Assembly: GCF_009795845.1 (NCBI RefSeq)
Contig: NZ_WTEX01000010.1
Location: 28,230-92,229 of the forward strand
Length of the DNA: 64,000 bases
Source of the DNA: Gilliamella sp. Lep-s35
GTDB lineage: Bacteria; Pseudomonadota; Gammaproteobacteria; Enterobacterales; Orbaceae
Reading direction: 5' to 3'
Shown here: positions 37,266-46,067 of the stretch, one piece after another
Layout of the letters: each line of letters begins with the position of its first letter
How positions within the stretch are numbered: the stretch's first letter is position 1
Made by a program: the position numbers and the translations under genes
Notes under the pieces: generated by a model
Databases searched by the model: none
Seen by the model: the letters and a program-made list of their open reading frames with translations, nothing else
What the model was told of the DNA's origin: nothing

Positions 37266-38369
37266 GTGATAATTCGTCGATATTTAGTTAAAGAGACATT
37301 GAAAACCCAAGGGGCAATATTATTTATTTTGTTGCTGATTTTCTTTTCTCAAAAATTAATTAGAATTTTATCAAATGCAATTGATGGCTCTATCCCTCGT
37401 GATTTGATTATGCCATTGTTGGTGTTGGGCGTGTCGAACATGGCGGATCTGATTTTACCGTTAAGCCTATTTCTTGGCGTACTGGTGACTTTTGGGCGAC
37501 TTTATGCTGACAGTGAAATGGTGGCAATGCATGCTTGTGGTGTTAAAAAGAGTTTAACTTATCAGGTGGTGCTGTTTCTTTGTATTTTAACTTGCCTATT
37601 AACGACGTTAAATTCATTGTGGTTTGGTCCTTGGTCTAGTATTAAGCAAGATCAATTGCTTGCCAATGCAAAAATCAATCCAAGCTTAGCGGGACTGTTA
37701 GCGGGGCAATTTCAACAAACGCCCGATGGCAATTCAATGATTTATATTGGTAATGTAAATGATAATAATTTAGAAAATGTTTTTATCGCTCAAATCAACC
37801 CAAAAACCAATCAGCGACCTTCGATTATTATTGCCAATAAAGGTAAAACAGGACACGATAATGAGGGTAATCAGATCATTACTCTTGAAGATGCTAATCG
37901 CTACGAAGGAACAGCACAACTTCAAGATTTTCGGATTTCTAATTTTCATAATTATTTAGGCATTATCAAACCTAAAGCACTAGATACGAATGAAGATACC
38001 GATAAAATTGATGTTCAGCAGTTAGGGTTACAAGCGCTTGCCGATATGGATACACCTAAAGCCAATGCCGAATTTTATTGGCGATTAACACTAATTATTT
38101 CCGTGCCATTGATGGCGTTTTTGGTTATTCCATTGAGTGTGTCTAATCCTCGTCAAGGGCGTCTTGCACAAGTTTTTCCTGCTTTGTTGCTTTATTTGGT
38201 TTACTTTTTATCAGCCAGTTCGATTAAAGCTAATGCAGGTAAAGGTCGGTTAGATCCTGATTTTTGGTTTTACGTTTTGAACGTTGGGTATTTTTTATTA
38301 GCTTTAATACTAAATTATTGGGATAGCCTATTTATGCGCAAACTTCGCTTGAAATATGCGGCATCTTAA
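37266..38369 (+). CDS. lptF: LPS export permease LptF
   Basis: A 367-residue inner-membrane permease of the LptB2FGC transporter that extracts LPS from the inner membrane. It starts IIRRYLVKETLKTQ, has three N-terminal membrane helices, a large periplasmic beta-jellyroll and three C-terminal helices. Divergent from pepA and 10 bp upstream of lptG, as in E. coli. Confidence 0.96.
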   Translation: MIIRRYLVKETLKTQGAILFILLLIFFSQKLIRILSNAIDGSIPRDLIMPLLVLGVSNMADLILPLSLFLGVLVTFGRLYADSEMVAMHACGVKKSLTYQVVLFLCILTCLLTTLNSLWFGPWSSIKQDQLLANAKINPSLAGLLAGQFQQTPDGNSMIYIGNVNDNNLENVFIAQINPKTNQRPSIIIANKGKTGHDNEGNQIITLEDANRYEGTAQLQDFRISNFHNYLGIIKPKALDTNEDTDKIDVQQLGLQALADMDTPKANAEFYWRLTLIISVPLMAFLVIPLSVSNPRQGRLAQVFPALLLYLVYFLSASSIKANAGKGRLDPDFWFYVLNVGYFLLALILNYWDSLFMRKLRLKYAAS

Positions 38370-38379
38370 GGAGATATGC

Positions 38380-39444
38380 GTGTTTTCGATTTTAGACCGT
38401 TACATAGGTAAAACTATTTTAAGCACCATTGGTGTTAGTCTTTTTTTGTTGATCAGCTTATCAGGAATTATCCGTTTTATTGATCAGCTTCGAAAAATCA
38501 AAGTGGATTATGATGCGTTTTCTGTCGGTATTTATACCCTGTTGATGGTGCCAAAAGATTTAGAAGTGTTCTTCCCAATGGCGGCATTATTAGGTGCTTT
38601 GATTGGCTTGGGAATACTCGCGTCACACAGTGAACTAACCGTGATGGAAACCTCAGGCTTTAGCCGTTTTAAAATTGCCTTTGCTGTAATGAAAACGGCA
38701 ATACCGCTAGTATTGGTTACTATGGCAATTGGCGAATGGGTTGCCCCTGTAAGTGAACAAACTGCGCGTAATATGCGTTCTGAAAAACTGTACGGTAATT
38801 CGCTAATGGTTGAGCAAGGCAGTCTTTGGGCAAAAGATGGGAATGATTATATTTTTATTGGCCATGTAAATAACGATAATTCAATTTCAAATGTGTATAT
38901 CTATTCGGTCGATCAAAATAAATTACAGTCCATTACCCACGCCGCTTATGGTGTTTATGAAAATAACGCTTGGACTTTGTCACAAATAGAAAAAAATGAC
39001 CTAACAAACCCCAATAAAGTGGTAGGTATCAATATGGTCTCTATTCCTTGGCAAACCAATATTACACCCGACAAACTCAGCATTGTTGCATTTGATCCTG
39101 ATTCGTTGTCAGCCTCTGGGCTTTATCAATATTCACAATATCTAAAAAGCTCAGGGCAAGATACCAAATATTACGATTTACTGTTTTGGAAAAAGCTTAT
39201 TAAGCCTGTTTCAGTGGCGGTGATGATGTTGTTAGCCCTATCGTTTATTTTTGGTCCACTGCGCAGTGTGTCGATGGGGATTCGTGTAGTTATTGGCATT
39301 AGCTTTGGTTTCTTGTTTTATATTGCCGATAATTTGTTTGCCCAAGTCAGCATTGTAATGGGCATTTACCCATTGATTGGATCGCTTATCACAAGTTTTG
39401 TGTTTTTATTAATTAGTTATATTTTATTTAAGCGAAAAAACTAA
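38380..39444 (+). CDS. lptG: LPS export permease LptG (GTG start)
   Basis: About 354 residues. The GTG at 38380 is preferred because AAGGAG lies 6 nt before it and the protein then starts VFSILDRYIGKTIL, matching E. coli (...GVLDRYIGKTIF). A longer ATG start at 38356 would overlap lptF. Contains FFPMAALLGALIGLGILA and KTAIPLVLVTMAIGEWVAP, the LptG core. Partners LptF in the LPS transporter. Confidence 0.96.
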   Translation: MFSILDRYIGKTILSTIGVSLFLLISLSGIIRFIDQLRKIKVDYDAFSVGIYTLLMVPKDLEVFFPMAALLGALIGLGILASHSELTVMETSGFSRFKIAFAVMKTAIPLVLVTMAIGEWVAPVSEQTARNMRSEKLYGNSLMVEQGSLWAKDGNDYIFIGHVNNDNSISNVYIYSVDQNKLQSITHAAYGVYENNAWTLSQIEKNDLTNPNKVVGINMVSIPWQTNITPDKLSIVAFDPDSLSASGLYQYSQYLKSSGQDTKYYDLLFWKKLIKPVSVAVMMLLALSFIFGPLRSVSMGIRVVIGISFGFLFYIADNLFAQVSIVMGIYPLIGSLITSFVFLLISYILFKRKN

Positions 39445-39495
39445 GTTCAAACAAACTAAATTCAAACGAAAAGCTAAGCTAACGGTGTTTTTATC

Positions 39496-39532
39496 AATCC
39501 TATCATCTTTGTTGAGATGATAGGATTTTTAT
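39496..39532. terminator. Strong terminator between lptG and msrB
   Basis: Perfect 13-bp stem AATCCTATCATCT (39496-39508) / AGATGATAGGATT (39515-39527) with a 6-nt loop and a following T run on the plus strand. About 50 bp past lptG and 30 bp past msrB, so it can end both. Confidence 0.85.
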
Positions 39533-39558
39533 TTGAGGATTGGATGATTCGGTTTTAT

Positions 39559-40002
39559 TTATGATTTATCAAATAACTTTAAATACTGTCCATACCCAGC
39601 ATCTTCAAGTTCATCTTTCGGAATAAATCGTAACGCGGCCGAATTGATGCAATAGCGTAATCCGCCAAGCTCTTTAGGACCATCATTAAACACATGACCA
39701 AGATGTGAATCAGCACCAGCCGATCGCACCTCGGTACGGCGCATACCAAAGCTAGTATCTTTTTTTTCAACGATGTTGGCCTTTTCTATCGGTTTTGAAA
39801 AACTTGGCCAACCACAGCCTGAATCAAATTTATCTAATGAAGTAAATAGTGGTTCTCCCGATACGATATCAACATAGATACCTTCCCTGTGATTGTCATA
39901 AAATTGGTTATCAAAGGGGGGTTCAGTGCCATTTCGTTGCGTAATATGATATTGCATAGGTGTTAATACTGACAGCGCTTTTTCTTTCATTGTATTATCC
40001 AT
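39559..40002 (-). CDS. msrB: Peptide methionine-R-sulphoxide reductase
   Basis: A 147-residue MsrB. The fold motifs [11 protein letters not shown] and [11 protein letters not shown] (catalytic Cys) are visible, with GHVFNDGP between. There are no CxxC zinc pairs, so it is the non-zinc type. Start could be the ATG at 40002 or the in-frame one at 39990. Last of three genes with msrA and a cytochrome b, all minus strand; it reduces oxidised methionine in proteins. Confidence 0.96.
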   Translation of the reverse strand: MDNTMKEKALSVLTPMQYHITQRNGTEPPFDNQFYDNHREGIYVDIVSGEPLFTSLDKFDSGCGWPSFSKPIEKANIVEKKDTSFGMRRTEVRSAGADSHLGHVFNDGPKELGGLRYCINSAALRFIPKDELEDAGYGQYLKLFDKS

Positions 40003-40047
40003 AAGTCACCTTTTGTTATTTCATGTTGTTTGTTTTATTTATGCTGA

Positions 40048-40575
40048 TCAATCACATTTTAACATTGACTGTAATACTTTATCTTTAATCCAAAAATAAT
40101 GAAATAAAGCACCAGCTATATGTACAATAAGTAAAGCTATCAATAAATAGGCACTGACTTGATGGGCTTGATGAAATAACTGATAAGCTTTATTTGGCAT
40201 ATCAATAGCAGGGATGGAGATAACACCAAAAAAATTCAGTGGGTGACTACTCATTAAATAACCAGAAAGTGGCACAATAATCAGTAAAATGTAAATAAAA
40301 CCTTGTACCGATTTTGACAAAATTCGTTGTCGTTTTTGTGATTTTGGCAACACATCAGGCACACCATCTTGTTTAATGACAATAAAGCGCCAAAGTGTTA
40401 TGCCAAAAATCAGCACACCAAATGATTTATGGAATAAATAAATATTAAACATACCACCTAAATAGGGTGATAAAGTTACTTTTAAAAAAACCAATAAATA
40501 GGTGCACACAATCAGCATAAGTGTTAACCAATGGATCCATTTTTGTTTACTACTGTATTGTGGGTAGTTTTGCAT
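40048..40575 (-). CDS. Cytochrome b561 family protein
   Basis: A 175-residue inner-membrane b-type cytochrome with four membrane helices. Probable haem-ligand histidines are in WIHWLTLML, LFHKSFGVL, LFHQAHQVSAYL and IVHIAGALFHY. It resembles E. coli YodB/CybB. It sits between msrA and msrB. Electron-carrying cytochromes also partner MsrP reductases, so a role in supplying electrons to envelope methionine repair is possible but not shown. Confidence 0.85.
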   Translation of the reverse strand: MQNYPQYSSKQKWIHWLTLMLIVCTYLLVFLKVTLSPYLGGMFNIYLFHKSFGVLIFGITLWRFIVIKQDGVPDVLPKSQKRQRILSKSVQGFIYILLIIVPLSGYLMSSHPLNFFGVISIPAIDMPNKAYQLFHQAHQVSAYLLIALLIVHIAGALFHYFWIKDKVLQSMLKCD

Positions 40576-40590
40576 GATTAAGTCATCCTT

Positions 40591-41124
40591 CTATTTGTTT
40601 TTTGACCAATGCTCAGATAAAAAATGAGATCGCCCTGATAATTGGTAATATCGTTGATAATGTTGTGGCTGTTTAAGGTAATAATTTTGATGATAATCTT
40701 CAGCCAAATAAAAAGTAGATGCTGGTTCAATAGCTACCTTAATTGGCTTATCAAAGTGGCCACTGTCTTGTAAAGCTTGTTTAGATGCTAATGCCAATTT
40801 ATGTTGAAATTCGTTATGGTAAAAAATAGCAGGACGATAAGAATCCCCTCTATCAGCAAATTGACCTTCTGAATCAGTAGGATCAATCTGATGCCAAAAG
40901 ATATCAAGGAGCTTTTTATAACTAATTATTTTAGGATCAAATGTGATTTGTATCGCTTCGGTATGCCCCGTATTACCGGCACAAACTTGCTGATAAGTTG
41001 GATTAGCAACATCTCCTCCTGTATATCCCGACACCACATTAATCACCCCCTCATACTGATCAAAGGGTTTTACCATACACCAAAAACAACCGCCTGCAAA
41101 TGTTGCTTGTTCATATTGTTGCAT
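40591..41124 (-). CDS. msrA: Peptide methionine-S-sulphoxide reductase
   Basis: A 177-residue MsrA starting [17 protein letters not shown], with catalytic Cys13 in [14 protein letters not shown] and [16 protein letters not shown] are family signatures. No resolving Cys is obvious at the short C-terminus. It lacks a signal peptide, so it acts in the cytoplasm. It leads an msrA-cytochrome b561-msrB group on the minus strand. Confidence 0.96.
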   Translation of the reverse strand: MQQYEQATFAGGCFWCMVKPFDQYEGVINVVSGYTGGDVANPTYQQVCAGNTGHTEAIQITFDPKIISYKKLLDIFWHQIDPTDSEGQFADRGDSYRPAIFYHNEFQHKLALASKQALQDSGHFDKPIKVAIEPASTFYLAEDYHQNYYLKQPQHYQRYYQLSGRSHFLSEHWSKNK

Positions 41125-41306
41125 AATAACCTCACGAGTTTATAAGTTTATGATTTTATAATGTTTAAATATCGCTCCACCTATTGCCTAATACAGGTTT
41201 TATCATTCACATTAAAATGTCATGCTACTAGCAAGCATATTACTTGAAAAAGAATAAAAAAACACCATGTTGTTTAACAACTATTTTCATTATAGAGGAA
41301 TTGATT

Positions 41307-41579
41307 ATGGCTAGTGGATGGACATCTGACGATGCTGTTAATCAACAAATCGATAGTACCATTACCGATGCTATTACAAATGCAAGGCGACAACTCCATC
41401 ACGGCATAGCAAGCGCACATTTTTGCGTTGAATGTGGCGATCTTATTGCCGAAGCACGAAGGCAAGCCTTACCAGGTGTGCAATACTGTTTAAGTTGTCA
41501 GCAAGAAATTGATAAGCAAACGGCTAAAGCATTTAGCTTATATAATCGTCGCGGTAGTAAAGATAGCCAACTTCGTTAA
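41307..41579 (+). CDS. ybiI: DksA/TraR-type zinc-finger protein YbiI
   Basis: A 90-residue protein. The ATG at 41307 (TAGAGGAA ribosome site) gives MASGWTSDDAVNQQIDSTIT, nearly the E. coli YbiI start; the longer upstream extension has no support. The C4 zinc finger has CVECGDLI and CLSCQQEI; the C-terminus YNRRGSKDSQLR is identical in type to YbiI. Probably an RNA polymerase-binding DksA-like regulator, function unproven. Confidence 0.93.
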   Translation: MASGWTSDDAVNQQIDSTITDAITNARRQLHHGIASAHFCVECGDLIAEARRQALPGVQYCLSCQQEIDKQTAKAFSLYNRRGSKDSQLR

Positions 41580-41600
41580 TAGCGGGTTGTATCTATAAAT

Positions 41601-41624
41601 TGGGTGGTCACTAACCACCCATTT
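41601..41624 (+). terminator. Terminator after ybiI
   Basis: TGGGTGGT (41601-41608) pairs perfectly with ACCACCCA (41614-41621), loop 5 nt, then TTTA. About 22 bp past the ybiI stop. Confidence 0.65.
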
Positions 41625-41641
41625 AAGAATATTACGTTTAA

Positions 41642-41669
41642 GGTAAAAAATAATAACTATTTTTTACCT
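41642..41669 (-). terminator. Terminator at the DUF421 stop
   Basis: An 11-bp inverted repeat GGTAAAAAATA / TATTTTTTACC (41642-41652, 41659-41669) overlapping the stop codon of the minus-strand DUF421 gene, whose 3' arm supplies the U run. Confidence 0.55.
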
Positions 41670-42307
41670 TCGGCAACCGAATCATAAGGGTAAATAATTA
41701 ATTTATTATCAAACCATTCAGCACAAAAAATATCCTCTATTTTTTCGTAACCTTGTTTGCTGATCTCGCGTTTAACCCAATCTTCATCTTTCTCAAGTTG
41801 CTCAAGATTATCATGACTAATGCCACCATTTTCGATAATAAGCAAGGCGATATCTTTTTCACCTTTTTTAATAACCGTTAAAGAGCCATTTAGTTCATAC
41901 CATACTTCTTTTAATTCACCAAATGAAGGAATACCTTGAACATTAACTAACGTTTCAAAATCCCTTACTGGTAAGTTTGCTTTAATAAAATTTTCGGTTA
42001 TTAAATGACCATTTTTAACTAATTGGATTGGTTTACCATCAATTGTGTCACGCAAACGTGAGTTTTTAGATTTGACAAATCGAATTAAAACAAGCAAACC
42101 CGCCCAAATTGCAACTAACCCAGCGGCTTCCCAAGGTGATACTGTCGGGCTAAGTAATGCCCCCCCAACTAACGCACCAATGACCATGCTACCGACCTGA
42201 TCAAGCTGTGACATTGGTGCAATTTGACTTTTTCCTGATAATTTCACATAAATAAGTAAAATAAATAAAGCTAATAAAAATTTTGGTGTCATTTCTAATA
42301 AATACAT
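41657..42307 (-). CDS. DUF421 (YetF-type) membrane protein
   Basis: A 216-residue protein. The ATG at 42307 is preferred (GGAGGAAAAA ribosome site immediately upstream). The N-terminus has three membrane helices, then two soluble DUF421 domains with KPIQLVKNGHLITENFIKANLP, the DUF421 pattern. Bacillus YetF/YdfS relatives are implicated in spore germination; outside spore formers the role is unknown. Confidence 0.88.
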   Translation of the reverse strand: MYLLEMTPKFLLALFILLIYVKLSGKSQIAPMSQLDQVGSMVIGALVGGALLSPTVSPWEAAGLVAIWAGLLVLIRFVKSKNSRLRDTIDGKPIQLVKNGHLITENFIKANLPVRDFETLVNVQGIPSFGELKEVWYELNGSLTVIKKGEKDIALLIIENGGISHDNLEQLEKDEDWVKREISKQGYEKIEDIFCAEWFDNKLIIYPYDSVAEGKK

Positions 42308-42821
42308 TTTTTCCTCCAAGCCAAACATCATATGTTGAACGACAAGCGCAAATACAAAGTTCAATAATACTTTTGATTTGCAACGGATAACAATTTATCT
42401 AAAAATCGGTATAACTTTTGTTTTAATTAAGCTTTAACTAAATGTTAATAAAATAGCGTTTTGTTTTTATTACTATTTTTGGTACAGTTTAAGAACCAAT
42501 GGTAAGACGAGTTAGAAAAGTCAATAGCCTTATTCTACTCCAAATTTTTGCCAAGAAAATGGGGCTTAACAAATTAATTGTAAAATTATTTGCTCCTAAA
42601 AGCAGAAAAATTGGCCTATAAATAAAATAGATAATATTTTAAGAATGTATTTTCTGATAAAAAAGTTTGTTAGCAAGTTTGGAATTTTGGGATCTTGTGT
42701 GATGTAGAATAACAAAAAGTGTCAAAACTTATCGACTTGAAGCTTTCTATAAGAAAGCTTCGCTCTTTGATAAATAGTCCACAATAAGAATATAAGTTCT
42801 ACATGGACTAAGAATTAAAAA
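42308..42821. other. Gene-free interval with one hairpin
   Basis: No coding frame supported. It holds the DUF421 promoter region and a perfect 10-bp hairpin GAAGCTTTCT-ATA-AGAAAGCTTC at 42739-42761, which could end the minus-strand secreted-protein gene starting from 44285. The flank GACTAAGAATTAAA at 42806-42819 is shared with the broken paralogue's 3' flank (14455-14468). Confidence 0.55.
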
Positions 42822-44285
42822 TTAAGGTGTAACACAAACCCCATAGTCCTTAAAATTCATTCCGTAGCTGTGCACAGCACCACTATATGAGTATACATTG
42901 AACCGTTGGATATCTGTAGCATCACTCGTCAAATAACCAGCGTTAGCGAAATTACTACCTGGATAACTGCCCATAGCGCCCCACTCAGTGAATAACCCCG
43001 CACCTATTTGACGCTGATAATGATTACCCTCCGAGGAAGGTGTAGCTCCAACAGAGCCTTGGCACTGGCGGGTTACATTTGGACCAGAACAGACTGCATT
43101 AGTTAGGTCTTTTACCTGTGGAAGACGATAGCCCAAACCCTTGCACCAACTTGCTTGCCCTGAAGGAACATCGATTATAGAGCCTCGATTTACAAACCAC
43201 TTCTGTAACTGAAATCCATATTTTAATACAGCATTACCGCTGTTATCTTTTCCTACTAACTCAAACGTTTGTGGTAAATTTGGTACAGTAATGCCGGCAG
43301 GGATAACATCATTCCATCGATCTTTTGCTTCGGGGCCGGTTAGAGTAATGCGCACACTAGTACTTGTTGCATTTGTTATAGTAGCAGTTATCCCTCCGGC
43401 CGTGACTGGTGACCATGTTAATTGACTTGCATCAGTGCCTGCTATGTCTAAATCAAAATATAATCCATTAGCCCCCGTGGTCGGAAAATGACTATCGTAT
43501 GCTTTAGAACCGGTTGACTGTAGGATAAATCCTTTATCTGCATTCCATATAGTATCGGGCCCAGCAAAATCTACTCTCCAATTATTGTCAAATTTACTGC
43601 CATATCGTAGGCTTGGTCTTACAAAACAGATAGTAGGCAATACCTTCGGATTGATGTAATAAACTTCCTTACCTCCTGTAAAAGTGCTAATGTTTGGTAT
43701 ACCGTAACGAGTACTTAAACTTCCCCCTAAACTACTTAACTCTACTTTATAAGGTGCATTACAAATACTTAACGGATCGTTACGCTTTACTGTTTTGTTA
43801 TTTTTATCTGTGATGGTCAGTGTTACATTTCCTGATGCGGTTATACCACCGACATCCAATCCATCGCCATCGTCATCTCCCCAATAGTTATTACTCGTTA
43901 TTAAATCATTTAAATTGATTGAGTTGGTTGAGGTGGGTATTATCATTTCAACATTAGCGAAAGTATCGTTTTCATTCGGTAGTTCTATCGGGTTTGATGG
44001 TGATGATTCATTAGTTGTTGGCGTGATAGCGGCACCATCGGATAATATGATACTTAATAAGCCATCAGTTGTAGTTACTTTAGTTTTTCCCCCATCAAAC
44101 GTTAAATACGGTTCAGTACCTTGAATAACATTCATGGTACTGGCTGATAATGCTTGTAACCCCAATGAATATGGTAATAGTAACAGTGGCATTAACCTTA
44201 ACAGAATTTTTGATGATAACTTGAAAGGCAATCTTGAAGATAAAAACGGAACTGGTGTAAAAATTTTTCTAATGTGATACTGCAT
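42822..44285 (-). CDS. Secreted protein with adhesin-tip-like C-terminal domain (intact paralogue)
   Basis: A 487-residue protein with a long export signal: a basic extended N-terminus (MQYHIRKIFTPVPFLSS...) then the hydrophobic core LLRLMPLLLLPYSLGLQ and a cut near LQALSA. The mature part has an Ig/beta-type region (GNVTLTITDKNNKT), then ~250 residues ending in a Cys-rich lectin-like module: WFVNRG...ASWCKGLGYRLPQVKDLTNAVCSG ... FTEWGAMG ... GVCVTP. Similar modules (DUF1566/C-type-lectin-like) cap bacterial adhesins and invasins, but there is no barrel or anchor here, so it is probably a soluble exported protein. The coding sequence looks richer in GC than its neighbours, hinting at transfer. 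Function unknown. Confidence 0.75.
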   Translation of the reverse strand: MQYHIRKIFTPVPFLSSRLPFKLSSKILLRLMPLLLLPYSLGLQALSASTMNVIQGTEPYLTFDGGKTKVTTTDGLLSIILSDGAAITPTTNESSPSNPIELPNENDTFANVEMIIPTSTNSINLNDLITSNNYWGDDDGDGLDVGGITASGNVTLTITDKNNKTVKRNDPLSICNAPYKVELSSLGGSLSTRYGIPNISTFTGGKEVYYINPKVLPTICFVRPSLRYGSKFDNNWRVDFAGPDTIWNADKGFILQSTGSKAYDSHFPTTGANGLYFDLDIAGTDASQLTWSPVTAGGITATITNATSTSVRITLTGPEAKDRWNDVIPAGITVPNLPQTFELVGKDNSGNAVLKYGFQLQKWFVNRGSIIDVPSGQASWCKGLGYRLPQVKDLTNAVCSGPNVTRQCQGSVGATPSSEGNHYQRQIGAGLFTEWGAMGSYPGSNFANAGYLTSDATDIQRFNVYSYSGAVHSYGMNFKDYGVCVTP

Positions 44286-44929
44286 TATATTTAACCTAAT
44301 ATTTATACTTATATTTACTAACTTATTTGATAAGTTGATTTTTAAAATCCGCGAAAGTGTAACTTTTTATAAACATTTTTGCTACCCTTTAGCTAAAAAT
44401 ATTTTGAATATAAATAAAATTAATTTCAAGAAAACAGCGAGTTATTTATACTCGATGATTAAAATAATCGGCTAAAAACTCATAAAATGTTTCCCAAAAA
44501 TGGCTTTGTGGGCGGATTGTATTATAAAAGCAGGAAAATAACATAACATTTTGTTTTTTATATTTTTAATAGTTAAATGTTGACTGATTATGCTATACAT
44601 CCATTAAAGTTCGTATCACACTTTGAGCTTTCCTATTTGTTTGTGCGAGCAAGTCGGTTTTGTAAATTTTTGCTCAATACGATTGAGCAGTAAGTTTTAA
44701 CAAATAGATACTGCAAAATTTCAATTTATCACCAAACGGTATAGAATCCTGAATATTTTTTACAAAAAACAGAATCTGAAAATTAAACAATTTTTTAAAT
44801 TTCCCATAGATAGTAAGTACACAGCTTACATAAAAAATAATATTGCCTATTTAATATTATTTTATTATTCAAAGGGTTTTGTGTTATTTGAAGTTTTATC
44901 AAGTCTTTCGCTGTTATAAGTAGCTTTTT

Positions 44930-44960
44930 AAATACTGTAAACAACACTGGCATTTTCTGC
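44930..44960 (-). repeat. Short copy of the IS-end repeat
   Basis: AATACTGTAAACAACACTGG followed by CATTTTCTGC. The reverse orientation matches the repeat at 50244-50294 (ATTGTTTACAGTAAT). No transposase sequence adjoins it. Confidence 0.35.
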
Positions 44961-45035
44961 ATCTCATTATTTTTTTAAAGATAGAAACTTCTTTCTACTC
45001 ATTTTTATAAAAAATCCAATCTACATCACAATTTT

Positions 45036-45118
45036 TCACATTAGTGATTTACTTTGAGAATATGTGAATATAAATTTAAATAAACATTTGTGATTAACAA
45101 AGAGAATTTGTGAGAGGT
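45036..45118 (+). promoter_or_regulatory. Candidate operator region of the sorbose operon
   Basis: A perfect palindrome TCACATTAGTGA (45036-45047), and TTTGTGA twice (45087-45093 and 45107-45113) in direct repeat. The last lies next to the ribosome site GAGAGG of the first operon gene. A SorC-type site or a CRP half-site is possible; no full TGTGA-N6-TCACA was found. Confidence 0.35.
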
Positions 45119-45123
45119 GTTAA

Positions 45124-45543
45124 ATGAATATTATTTTGGCTGGACACGGAAAATTTGCGTATGAAATGAAAAATAGCATTGAAATGATTGCAGGAAAATA
45201 CACTAATTTGCATGCGATAACTTTTGAACCAGGAGATAGCATCGATAACCTGAAAGATAAATATCTAAAAATTATTAACAAATCAGAATCGAAACAGTTC
45301 ATTATTATCACTGATATATTCTCAGGTAGCCCTTATAACGCTGCCACCATTCTAGCTATGCAATTAGGTAATATCGAAGTAATTAGTGGGTTATCTATGC
45401 CACTTTGCCTTGAGTTACTAAATCTCGATTTCTCTTTTATCAACACTGAAAACGTATTTGAACAACTCGATGAAGTTAAATTAGATTTTATTAAATCTTT
45501 CAAGTTGTTGTCTAAAAATGTCTCTACAGAGGAGGAGTTATAA
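45124..45543 (+). CDS. sorF: L-sorbose PTS enzyme IIA (mannose family)
   Basis: A 139-residue EIIA of the mannose/sorbose PTS family. The phosphorylatable His8 lies in AGHGKFAYE; DIFSGSPYNAA and MQLGNIEVISGLSMPLCLEL match mannose-type IIA domains. It takes phosphate from HPr and passes it to EIIB. First gene of sorF-sorB-sorA-sorM-sorE-sorC; a GAGAGG ribosome site precedes it. Confidence 0.9.
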   Translation: MNIILAGHGKFAYEMKNSIEMIAGKYTNLHAITFEPGDSIDNLKDKYLKIINKSESKQFIIITDIFSGSPYNAATILAMQLGNIEVISGLSMPLCLELLNLDFSFINTENVFEQLDEVKLDFIKSFKLLSKNVSTEEEL

Positions 45544-46017
45544 ATGATCATAAATTTAGTTCGCATTGACGATAGATTGATTCATGGACAAGTTACTACC
45601 GTTTGGACAAAAGAAGCCAAAGCAGAAAGAATTATTATTGTTAGTGATGAGGTTGCTAACGATGAAATACGTTCAACATTAGTTAAACAAGCAGCACCTC
45701 CTGGAATTAAAGTGTCGGTGATTAGTATTGATAAAGCCGCTGCGGTCTATAAAAACCCTAAATATGCCACTGACACTGTTTTTTATCTTTTTACCAATCC
45801 AACCGATGTTTTGCGATTAATCAATGCAGGTGTTCCTATTAAAGAAGTCAACATAGGAGGCATGTCATTTAAAGAAGGGAAAAAACAAATTACCAAAGCG
45901 GTTTCTGTTGATGAAAACGATATATCTGCATTCAAAAAAATGCATGAAATGGGCATCAACTTATGCTTAAAAGTCGTCATTACTGATCCAAATGTCGATT
46001 TTATTAAACTTCTTTAA
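45544..46017 (+). CDS. sorB: L-sorbose PTS enzyme IIB
   Basis: A 157-residue EIIB of the mannose PTS family. RIDDRLIHGQV contains the phosphorylated His14, the family signature. EIIB phosphorylates the incoming sugar at the membrane. It starts directly at the stop codon of the EIIA gene (AGGAGGAG site), so translation is coupled; the two domains are separate proteins, unlike E. coli ManX. Confidence 0.93.
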   Translation: MIINLVRIDDRLIHGQVTTVWTKEAKAERIIIVSDEVANDEIRSTLVKQAAPPGIKVSVISIDKAAAVYKNPKYATDTVFYLFTNPTDVLRLINAGVPIKEVNIGGMSFKEGKKQITKAVSVDENDISAFKKMHEMGINLCLKVVITDPNVDFIKLL

Positions 46018-46067
46018 CAAAATTTTCCATATTAACCAACACAACAAAAGAAGAATAGGAGGAAAAC

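Larger units (their letters stand above)
44286..45123. other. 838-bp gene-free promoter interval
   Basis: Lies between the minus-strand secreted-protein gene and the plus-strand sorbose operon. No supportable gene. It holds the IS-end repeat copy at 44930-44960 and, near the right edge, operator-like sequence (perfect TCAC-ATTA-GTGA at 45036-45047 and two TTTGTGA direct repeats) just before the EIIA gene. Confidence 0.6.

Noticed and set aside
44577..44693. A 38-codon frame (MLTDYAIHPL...) in the interval before the sorbose operon
   Set aside because: No ribosome site, no recognisable features and no adjacent gene to couple with; most likely chance in AT-rich DNA.
45054..45082. TTGAGA...TAAATA as the sorbose operon promoter
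   Set aside because: AT-rich flank gives many equally good -35/-10 matches; none can be preferred by sequence alone.
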